A stretch of DNA of 39,960 bases, taken from NCBI GenBank assembly GCA_018241125.1, contig JAFEEL010000062.1, positions 1 to 39,960 of the forward strand, given 5' to 3'. The notes below the pieces were generated by a model. The model worked only from the letters and a program-made list of their open reading frames with translations, made no database searches and was not told the origin of the DNA. The DNA comes from Pseudomonadota bacterium (GTDB lineage Bacteria > Pseudomonadota > Gammaproteobacteria > Xanthomonadales > Xanthomonadaceae). The position numbers and the translations under genes were made by a program. Positions 23,911-31,624 of this stretch are shown here, one piece after another. How positions within the stretch are numbered: position 1 is the first letter of the stretch; every line of letters starts with the position of its first letter.

Positions 23911-26900
23911 GCAACGCCAAGGAAAAATTCATCGCGCTGCTCAAGCAGGACATCCTGCAGAGCGACCTGGCCGACCTGGATTTCGGCATCTATCGCATCC
24001 TCAAATACCGGCGTCGCGAAATCGATTCCTTTCTCGATGCCGAGCTGCCCAAACGCATCGTCGCAGCGCTGGCGGGTTTGCCGGGCAAGGCCACGGAGGA
24101 CGAACAAGGCCGCGTATTCCATCATTTGTACACGTTCTTCGCGCGCTATTACGACGACGGCGATTTCGTCACGCGCCCGCGACGCGGACGCAACGCGGCG
24201 TATTCGGTGCCCTACAACGGGCAGGACGTGCACTTCTGGTGGGCGACGAAGGGTAGCCATTACGTCAAGAGCGGCGAGCGTTTTTCCGCCTACGTCTGGC
24301 GCGACGGACCGCGCGCCATCCGCATCGTCGTGACGCAGGCCGATGTGGAAAAAGACAACGTCAAGGGCGTCAAGCGTTACTACATGCCCGCCGGCGTGGC
24401 CGAGGCCGATGGCGAGCTGCGCGTGACGCTCGCCTGGCGTCCGCTGGACGCGGAGGAGGCCAAACGTTTCGAGAAAAAACCGCGCGGCGCACAAGACGAT
24501 GACGACGTGCCGGCGGATGACGCGCCCGAAGGCCGCACGGCGCAGGAGAAAATTCTCAATGCGTGGCTCGATGGCGAAGGCGCAAAGAAGGCAAAGATTC
24601 CCGCCGGCGTGGACAAGGCGCTGCTGAAAAAGCATCTGGCGCGCTACGTCGCCGGGCAGACCAGCGATTTTTTTGTGCATCCGCAGCTCGGCAAATTCCT
24701 CGCGGGCGAGCTGGACTGGTACCTGAAAAACGAATTCGTCGAAATCTGGGATCGCGCCGAGGGCGATGCGCTCGCGCGCGAGCGCGGCAAGCTGGCGGTG
24801 GTGCGCGATATCGGCGGCGCGATCATCGCGTTTCTGGCCGCCATCGAAGACGTGCAGGCGCAGCTGTTCGAAAAGCGCAAGTTCGTGCTGGCCAGCGACT
24901 GGCTGGCGCGCGTATCCGCACTACCGCAAGGCAAGGCCGCGCAAGCGATCATCCACGAAGCCTGCGCCAATGCCGAGCAGGTGAACGAATGGCTGGCATG
25001 GCTGGGCGAAAAACCGCTGGGCAAGTCCGCGGCTGCGGCCAAGCGCGGCGCGCAGCTGCTCGCCGCGTGGCCGCATCTGTGCATCCATACCCGTCACTTC
25101 GACGCGGCGTTCAAGTACCGCCTGCTGGCGGTGTTCGACGATATCGAGGCGGCAACCGGCGGCACCTTGATCCATTCGGAAAACTACGCGGCGCTGCGCA
25201 CGCTGGAGTATGCCTACAAGCAACGCGTGAAGTGCATCTATATTGATCCGCCGTATAACACCGGTAAGGACGATTTTCTCTACAACGATGCAATTGGCCA
25301 GCACGGCACTTGGGCAACCATGCTGTTCGGGCGGCTGCAATCGACTCGCGCTTTGATGCAATCGGATGCGGCGCTGTTCGCCTCGATCGATCACAACGAG
25401 CGCGAGCGGTTGGACTATCTGCTTAGCGAAGTGTTCGATGCCGCCAATCGACTTGGCGAGATCGTTTGGCATAACGTCACGGACAATAACCCGACTCAGA
25501 TTGCGACGGAGCACGAATACATCGAGTGCTACGGCGCCAGTGTCGATGCCAAGACGCAGCCGTGGAAGAGCACTATTTCCGTGGCAAAAGATGCTTTGGT
25601 AAGTATCGGACGCGAACTGCTTTCCCTGCATGGTGATACGCAGGGCTTGCAGGATGCTTATCGTGAATGGTTCAAAGACAACAAGCATAGCTTGGGTCGT
25701 CTTGATCGCTACAAATATATTGATCGTGGCGGCGTCTACACCGGTAGCCAGAGCGTCCACAACCCCGGCAAGGAAGGTTATCGCTACGACGTAATCCATC
25801 CACGAACAAAGAAGGCGTGCAAACAGCCGCTGATGGGCTATCGCTTTGCGAAGGCCACGATGGATGAATTGCTCAAAAACGAAAAGATTCTGTTCGGCAA
25901 TGATGAAACGAAGATCATCGAACTAAAGGTGTATGCGCATGAGTTTGAGGACAAACGTGCAAGCGTGCTTGTGCTGGATGGCCGCGCCGGGGCGAACGAA
26001 CTTCGGTCGTTGTTCGCAGGTGCGTTGGCGTTCAAGAACCCAAAGCCATCGGGCCTAATTGAGGAACTGGTGCCGTTCGTTGCCGGTGGTCGTGAGTCTG
26101 TTGCGGACTACTTCGCCGGCTCCGGCACCACCGGCCATGCGGTAATCAATCTCAATCGCGAGGACGGCGGCACACGCAAATTCGTGTTGGTGGAACAAGG
26201 CGACTACTTCGACACCGTGCTGCTGCCGCGCATCGCCAAGGTGATCGCCTGCCCGGACTGGAAAGACGGCAAGCCCAAGGATGGCGTGGCGATGGCAGGC
26301 GATGGCGATCACTGGTCGGCGCGTTCGCCCGCGCTGGTGCAAGTGCTGCGTCTGGAGCGTTACGAAGATTCGCTCGACGCGCTGGAGCTGCCCAACGAAG
26401 CCGATGCGCGCCGCGCCGGACAGAAGAGTTTTGCCGATGAACCGTTGCGCTATGTGCACGAAGCCGCGGCCGGCAAGGCCAGCGTGACGCTCAATCACAG
26501 CCAGCTGGCGCACCCGTTCGACGTGCGCATTCCGCAAACCGCGAACGGCGCGCGCGTGCTGGCGAACGTGGACTTGCCCGCCACCGCCTTGCTGCTGCTC
26601 GGCCTGCATCCGGTGCGCGTGCGCGAAGTGATGCGCAAGCTCCCACAAGCTCGTCATTCCCGCGAAGGCGGGAATCCAGTGCCTTTGCGTTATCTGTTTG
26701 TCGAAGCGCGACCGAACGGCAAACCGAAAGAATTGCATCTGCTTTTTCTGCGCGATTGTGACGATGCGCTGGTCGGCGAGGCGCTGCGCAAATCGGCGGA
26801 AAGCGAAATGCACTGGCTGGACGAAACCGTCGCCCGCGAATTCGACCGCAAGCCTGGCGACTACGCACAGGTTTGGCACAACCGTGACGCCGTGCTGTCC

Positions 26901-26966
26901 TCGCCGAACGCTGGCTCGTTCGATCCGGAAATCATTCGCCGCATGCTCGAGCGCGCGCCCCAATGA
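23907..26966 (+). CDS. mod: Type III-like adenine-specific DNA methyltransferase (Mod)
   Basis: A 1019-residue protein. Residues about 1-400 form an N-terminal region (for example DLDFGIYRILKYRRREIDSF and HFWWATKGSHYVKSGERFSAYVW) seen in extended type III-like methyltransferases. The beta-class N6-adenine methyltransferase core follows: motif IV DPPYNTG (447-453), then a target-recognition region (about 500-720), then motif I YFAGSGTTGHA (735-745). Ordinary type III Mod is about 650 residues, so both ends are extended. RARHSREGGNP-type residues about 915-924 are encoded by a palindromic repeat inserted in frame. The start overlaps the toxin stop by ATGA; res follows 88 bases later. Expected to mark the host DNA against its own Res partner. 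Confidence 0.88.
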   Translation: MSNAKEKFIALLKQDILQSDLADLDFGIYRILKYRRREIDSFLDAELPKRIVAALAGLPGKATEDEQGRVFHHLYTFFARYYDDGDFVTRPRRGRNAAYSVPYNGQDVHFWWATKGSHYVKSGERFSAYVWRDGPRAIRIVVTQADVEKDNVKGVKRYYMPAGVAEADGELRVTLAWRPLDAEEAKRFEKKPRGAQDDDDVPADDAPEGRTAQEKILNAWLDGEGAKKAKIPAGVDKALLKKHLARYVAGQTSDFFVHPQLGKFLAGELDWYLKNEFVEIWDRAEGDALARERGKLAVVRDIGGAIIAFLAAIEDVQAQLFEKRKFVLASDWLARVSALPQGKAAQAIIHEACANAEQVNEWLAWLGEKPLGKSAAAAKRGAQLLAAWPHLCIHTRHFDAAFKYRLLAVFDDIEAATGGTLIHSENYAALRTLEYAYKQRVKCIYIDPPYNTGKDDFLYNDAIGQHGTWATMLFGRLQSTRALMQSDAALFASIDHNERERLDYLLSEVFDAANRLGEIVWHNVTDNNPTQIATEHEYIECYGASVDAKTQPWKSTISVAKDALVSIGRELLSLHGDTQGLQDAYREWFKDNKHSLGRLDRYKYIDRGGVYTGSQSVHNPGKEGYRYDVIHPRTKKACKQPLMGYRFAKATMDELLKNEKILFGNDETKIIELKVYAHEFEDKRASVLVLDGRAGANELRSLFAGALAFKNPKPSGLIEELVPFVAGGRESVADYFAGSGTTGHAVINLNREDGGTRKFVLVEQGDYFDTVLLPRIAKVIACPDWKDGKPKDGVAMAGDGDHWSARSPALVQVLRLERYEDSLDALELPNEADARRAGQKSFADEPLRYVHEAAAGKASVTLNHSQLAHPFDVRIPQTANGARVLANVDLPATALLLLGLHPVRVREVMRKLPQARHSREGGNPVPLRYLFVEARPNGKPKELHLLFLRDCDDALVGEALRKSAESEMHWLDETVAREFDRKPGDYAQVWHNRDAVLSSPNAGSFDPEIIRRMLERAPQ
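26652..26678. repeat. Palindromic dispersed repeat inserted in mod
   Basis: Arms ATTCCCGC (26656-26663) and GCGGGAAT (26668-26675) with loop GAAG. The sequence is read in frame as RHSREGGNP, a peptide found in unrelated proteobacterial proteins where this element has been inserted. It resembles the small ATTCCCGC...GCGGGAAT palindromes common in beta- and gammaproteobacteria. Confidence 0.75.
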
Positions 26967-26987
26967 AAACCGTCGCGCAGCGACACC

Positions 26988-27054
26988 CGCGTCCCTCGCC
27001 CGCGCAACGGGAGAGGGGGGAACCGCCCGCGGACGCGGGCGGTGGGGTGAGGGC
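26988..27054. repeat. Palindromic intergenic element between mod and res
   Basis: Contains CCGCCCGC (27023-27030) and GCGGGCGG (27035-27042), an exact inverted repeat with loop GGAC. It is flanked by CCCTCGCC, GGGAGAGGGG and GGGGTGAGGG, which look like a common dispersed element. The GGTGAGG at its right end serves as the nearest ribosome-binding site for res. Confidence 0.6.
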
Positions 27055-30000
27055 ATGGGAGCGCGGCGCGTGAGTCCGCGCGCTGCCGCGCGCACGCTGC
27101 AACATGGCGTTTCCGTCAACGCCTACAAGCAACGCCCGTTCGCGCGCTCGCTGGTATTGCTCGAACACCTTACCGACCAGCTCGGCGGCCGCTATGGCGA
27201 GCTGTTGCGACGCCTGTCCGAATCGGCGGCCGAGGGCGGTGGCTTCATCGATGCCCTGCTCAGTCGCGCCGGGCGCACGCTGCCGGATGCGAAACTGCGC
27301 CAATACGACGCCAACATCCGCCGGCATGCGGCGCGCATCGCGCAAAATCGCCCAGAGTTTCGCCTCACCTATTTCCAGTGGCTCGCGGCGCTGCTCACGG
27401 AAATGGCGCTCGACGCGCTCAAATCCGGCGCGGACGCGTGGCTGCGCGCGCTGGAAGCAAGGCGCCAGACCTTCGCGCCGCTTCTTTCGCAATACACCGC
27501 ACAAGACCTGCGCAAGCTGGCCTGCTTCATGGCCACCGGCAGCGGCAAGACCTTGCTGCTGCATCTGAACCTGCTGCAGTTTCTCGACTACAAACTGTTC
27601 GAGCCGGACAACATTCTTCTGCTCACGCCGAATGAGGCGCTATCGGCGCAGCATCGCGCTGAACTCGATCAGTCCGGCCTCGGCGGCGCAAGCGTGCGCG
27701 TAGTCGAAATCACCAAATTCTATGTCGATAGCGTCGATTCGCGACGACCGAAAAAAGGCGAGTCCGAACCCGTGTCGCGTTTCGAAGGCCCGAATTTGCT
27801 GCTGGTGGACGAGGGCCACCAGGGCGGCACGTCCAAAACGGAAACCGAAGGCGAGCGGCGCTGGCGTGCGATCCGCGAGGCGCTGGCGGAGGGCAACACG
27901 CCGGAAAATCGCGGCTTCGTGTTCGAATACTCTGCGACGTTCGCGCAGATGGCGGCGGGCGATCCGGCGTTGTACGACGAATATGCCAAGTGCGTAGTCG
28001 CCGACTTCGGCTACGCGCGTTTTCACGGCGATGGCTATGGCAAGGATTTTCGCATCCTCAACGCCAAAGCCCGCGACGGCGCGGACCTGACCTTGAGCGC
28101 GGGGTTGCTGTCGTTCTACCGGCAAGTGCTGGCGGCGGACGATGCGGCGCTGGTGGCCGACTACCGTCTGGCGTCGCCGCTGTGGGTGGCGTTGGGTAAA
28201 TCGGTCACGGCCGACGAATCGGACGTGGCGGCATTGCTCGAATTCCTCGATCATGCCTCACGCGATCCAGTGTGGCTTGCGACGCAGTTCGAGCGCGTGC
28301 GGCGCGACGTGGCGCTGACGCAAGGCGCACTGGAAGGCGATCCGCTGGAATTCGGCGTGCTCAAGGACGCCGACGCAAGAGCGCTGGCCGCGGACGCACA
28401 ACGGCGCCTGTTCGGCGGCGCGGGTCGGCTGCGCCTGCATCTGTTGTCGGACAGCGAAGTGGGCCTGCGTTCCACCGGCGCGGTAGACGACCGCTATTGC
28501 GCGCTGGTGTTCGTGGGCGAGGCCGGCAAGTTCGTCGAACAGGCGCGGCGCGCCGGCAAGCTCGACGTCGGCGAGCCGGACAAGCTCGCCGGTTCGCTGT
28601 TCGCGCGCATCGAGTCGGATGCGAACCTGCGGTTCTTGATCGGCGCGAAGAAATTCGTGCTGGGCTGGTCGTCGTGGCGGGTGTCGGCGATGGCGCTGAT
28701 GAACGTCGGCAAGGACGCCGGCAGCGAGATCGTGCAGATGTTCGGTCGCGGCGTGCGTCTGCGCGGCAAAGGCATGACCTTGAAGCGCGCGGGCAATGCT
28801 GCGCCGGAATCGGTGCGCCTGCTCGAAACCTTGTACGTTTTTGGCGTGCGGGCCGATTACCTGCAAGCCTTTGTCGAAACCTTGCGCCACGAGGGGGTGG
28901 CCCGTGCCGTGCACTTCTGGCCGCTGCGCGAGCATGCGCCGCCGGTGGATTCTCTTGGATTGATGACGCTCGCCGGCGACGACGTTGAATTCGACGGCAT
29001 TGTGCTGCCGGATCCAGCGCGCGACGGCGCGCGCATCGCGCTCGATGGCGGGCTCTCGCTCACGGTCGGCATGGCGGGCGCTGCTGCGGTCGGCACGACC
29101 AGCCGGCAGGATTACCCGATCGTTGGCTGGCTGGATGATGCCGAGCTATACGGTGTGGCGCTGGAATGGCGACGGCGCAATCCGACCGTACGCATCTCCT
29201 TGTCGCCCGGACTTGTCACGACCTTGGCGACAGAATGCAAGGTAGAAGCGAATGTCGGCGAAATGGATGACGATACCGATCCGGCGACCGCGTTACGCTG
29301 CGCCGCGCTGGCTGCGGTCTGCGTGACGCGTGCATTGGACAATGCCGCGAACCGGTCGCAGCGCGAGTTTTACGCTGCACGCATGAAGCCGACGCCATTG
29401 CGCGTCGCCGGCAATCCGAATTTTCCGAGCCAAGATGTGGATGGTCAATCGATGCTCGCCGTGCGTATCGAGGCGGAGACGCGCGAAGATCTGGTAAAGG
29501 AATTCCGCGAACGCATCGAGGCCATGCAGCGCGGCGGGTTGTTGAGACCTGAGACCGCGGCGCAAATGCTCGCGCTGCTCACGGACAATCTCGGCGTTGG
29601 CGACGTGAGCGCGCGCGTGCAGGAACTGCTCAAGCTCGCCACCGTCGAATCCGCATACGACGGCACTGCACCGCTATCCCGTTTTTATTTCGACCAACAC
29701 TTGTATGCGCCGTTGTTTGTCGAGCAACCGTTTGTCGAACGCAACGGTCAATTGGCGTTGTTCGGAAACGCCGAATCCGGAGTCCGTCTGAATCCGCCTG
29801 CGCTGAACGAAGGCGAGGCCCGCTTCGTTCACGATTTACGATCCTTCTGGCAAGCCGAATGCAAACAACCCGATTGGAGCGACTGCGAAATATTCTTGCT
29901 CCGCAATCAATCTCGCACCGGTTTGATGTTTTTCACCGGCGCAGGTTTCTACCCGGATTTCCTGCTTTGGCTGAAACGCGGCGACAAGCAGGTGCTGTGT

Positions 30001-30252
30001 TTTGTCGAACCCAAAGGGTTGGGACGACAGTGGCCCGAGGAAAAGATAAAACTGTTGGCGAGCCTGGCGACGCAATCGCCATCGGATTTGCCATTGCGTG
30101 GATTCACCGTCACTTCGACACAGCTCGCGGAGATTCGCAGCATGCGCCCCGAAGCGGATGCAGCTTGGCTGGCGCAGCGACACGTTCTCTTGCAGGATGA
30201 TCCGGGGCATATTCGCGTCATCTTGACTGCGCTCAGACAAGCATTGCCGTGA
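27055..30252 (+). CDS. res: Type III-like restriction helicase-nuclease (Res)
   Basis: A 1065-residue DEAD/H-box protein with a C-terminal nuclease. Walker A MATGSGKT (159-166), motif II DEGH (252-255), motif III YSAT (292-295) and motif VI QMFGRGVRLRG (561-571) make a superfamily 2 helicase. Near the C-terminus, FYPDF (965-969) and FVEPKG (983-988) give a PD...ExK nuclease site. This is the domain order of type III Res subunits (usually about 970-1000 residues). DNA cleavage with Mod when the target is unmethylated is inferred. A later start at codon GTG for Val20 is possible. The frame is open back to 26698, overlapping the mod gene. Confidence 0.87.
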   Translation: MGARRVSPRAAARTLQHGVSVNAYKQRPFARSLVLLEHLTDQLGGRYGELLRRLSESAAEGGGFIDALLSRAGRTLPDAKLRQYDANIRRHAARIAQNRPEFRLTYFQWLAALLTEMALDALKSGADAWLRALEARRQTFAPLLSQYTAQDLRKLACFMATGSGKTLLLHLNLLQFLDYKLFEPDNILLLTPNEALSAQHRAELDQSGLGGASVRVVEITKFYVDSVDSRRPKKGESEPVSRFEGPNLLLVDEGHQGGTSKTETEGERRWRAIREALAEGNTPENRGFVFEYSATFAQMAAGDPALYDEYAKCVVADFGYARFHGDGYGKDFRILNAKARDGADLTLSAGLLSFYRQVLAADDAALVADYRLASPLWVALGKSVTADESDVAALLEFLDHASRDPVWLATQFERVRRDVALTQGALEGDPLEFGVLKDADARALAADAQRRLFGGAGRLRLHLLSDSEVGLRSTGAVDDRYCALVFVGEAGKFVEQARRAGKLDVGEPDKLAGSLFARIESDANLRFLIGAKKFVLGWSSWRVSAMALMNVGKDAGSEIVQMFGRGVRLRGKGMTLKRAGNAAPESVRLLETLYVFGVRADYLQAFVETLRHEGVARAVHFWPLREHAPPVDSLGLMTLAGDDVEFDGIVLPDPARDGARIALDGGLSLTVGMAGAAAVGTTSRQDYPIVGWLDDAELYGVALEWRRRNPTVRISLSPGLVTTLATECKVEANVGEMDDDTDPATALRCAALAAVCVTRALDNAANRSQREFYAARMKPTPLRVAGNPNFPSQDVDGQSMLAVRIEAETREDLVKEFRERIEAMQRGGLLRPETAAQMLALLTDNLGVGDVSARVQELLKLATVESAYDGTAPLSRFYFDQHLYAPLFVEQPFVERNGQLALFGNAESGVRLNPPALNEGEARFVHDLRSFWQAECKQPDWSDCEIFLLRNQSRTGLMFFTGAGFYPDFLLWLKRGDKQVLCFVEPKGLGRQWPEEKIKLLASLATQSPSDLPLRGFTVTSTQLAEIRSMRPEADAAWLAQRHVLLQDDPGHIRVILTALRQALP

Positions 30253-30334
30253 ATGCGCGGCGCAATAATCGTGTTTGCCACACGCCGCAATCGCCATACC
30301 ACCGTCGCTCTCCCGTCCTCAGCCTTCCGCCCGC

Positions 30335-31624
30335 ATGAACCCTCGTCTTGTCGTTGTCTGTGGCGCTTTCGCCTTCCTCGCCGCTTGCAGTTCCCCATCC
30401 AACGATGCCGCCTCCGGCGCCGTCGACACCACACGTCACGACGAGCCGGTGATCGCCGCCGCCAGCGCCGCCACGGATCGCCCGGTCAGTGCCAACCCGG
30501 CAGCCGGCGAGGGCGTGTACATCTGGCAGCGCATGTGGTTGCCAGCCAATGTCACCGCGCTGGCCGACAGCCGCGGGGTATTCGACGAACTGCGCGTGCT
30601 GGCCGCGCAGGATCAACCCGGCGAGGGCTGGATCGATGCGCGGGTGGACTTGCCCTCGTTGCAGGCCGATGGTCGCCCGGTGCGGCCGGTGATCCGCCTC
30701 GATGGCCGGCTTGCGTCTCTGGATGCGGCGATGATCGCCGGCAAGGCACAGGCCATCGTCTCCGGATGGCGGGCGGCCGGCGCCAGCGTCGATGGCGTGG
30801 AGATCGACTTCGATTGCGCGACCAGCCGTTTGGGCGATTACGCCAAGCTGCTGACTGCGATCAAGAGCAAGCTGCCCAAGGGCACGACGTTGTCGATCAC
30901 CGCGTTGCCGGCATGGATCGGCGCGCCGGCGCTGGCGCAGGTGCTGGCGCAGGCGGACGAAGCGGTGTTGCAGGTGCACGCGGTGACCGATCCAAAGCAC
31001 GGCTTGTTCGACGCCAAGCAAGCCGGCGACTGGATCGCGCGCTTTGCCGCCGGCACCGACAAGCCGTTCCGCGTCGCGCTGCCGGCTTACGGCTCGGCGC
31101 TGGTGGTCGATGCCAACGGGCGCACCATCGGCGTGGAAAGCGAGGCCGGTCTGCCGGTGGCGGGCGCGCGGCTGGAGTTGTTCGCCGATCCATCGGCGGT
31201 GGCCGGGCTGGTCAAGGCGATCCACGGCAAGCCGCCGGCGAACTTCCGCGGTTTCGTCTGGTTCCGCATGCCCTTGGCCGGAGATCGTCGCGCCTGGCCG
31301 CTGGCGACCGTTTCCGCCGTAATCCAGGGCAAGCCGCTGCGCGCCGATTTCACGCCCGCGCTGGGTGATTCGGGCAACGGGGCCTTCGATGTGAGCGTGA
31401 AGAACACCGGCAATCTGGAAGCGCCGTTGCCGGCGACCGTCGCCATCGAAGGCAAGGGCTGCGGCGACGCCGATGCGTTGCCCGGTTACAGCGTCGATCG
31501 CGCCGGCGGGAAGATCCGCTTCGTGCGCCAGTCCCATGCCAGCCTGCCGGCGACGCAAGCGCGCCCGCTGGGTTGGGTTCGCTGCACCACCCTGACCGTG
31601 GCCGACGTGCATGTGCATCCGTAA
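30335..31624 (+). CDS. DUF3142 lipoprotein
   Basis: A 429-residue protein. The start MNPRLVVVCGAFAFLAACSS has a lipobox (LAAC, Cys18). The mature part begins with a low-complexity Ser/Ala linker and then DUF3142 (residues about 65-330): VYIWQRMWLP, ARVDLP, and DGVEIDFDC, which resembles the acidic strand-4 motif of GH18-like TIM barrels (DGxDxDxE) but lacks the final Glu. A C-terminal Ig-like domain is possible (FDVSVKNTGNLEAPLPATVA). The last 14 bases overlap the start of the next gene, so the pair is co-translated. Function: envelope lipoprotein, perhaps glycan-related; unproven. Confidence 0.75.
   Translation: MNPRLVVVCGAFAFLAACSSPSNDAASGAVDTTRHDEPVIAAASAATDRPVSANPAAGEGVYIWQRMWLPANVTALADSRGVFDELRVLAAQDQPGEGWIDARVDLPSLQADGRPVRPVIRLDGRLASLDAAMIAGKAQAIVSGWRAAGASVDGVEIDFDCATSRLGDYAKLLTAIKSKLPKGTTLSITALPAWIGAPALAQVLAQADEAVLQVHAVTDPKHGLFDAKQAGDWIARFAAGTDKPFRVALPAYGSALVVDANGRTIGVESEAGLPVAGARLELFADPSAVAGLVKAIHGKPPANFRGFVWFRMPLAGDRRAWPLATVSAVIQGKPLRADFTPALGDSGNGAFDVSVKNTGNLEAPLPATVAIEGKGCGDADALPGYSVDRAGGKIRFVRQSHASLPATQARPLGWVRCTTLTVADVHVHP

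Noticed and set aside
26698-27054. Longer N-terminus for Res overlapping mod
   Set aside because: The upstream frame is the Arg/Ser-rich shadow of mod and of the intergenic repeat; the family-like sequence starts after 27055.
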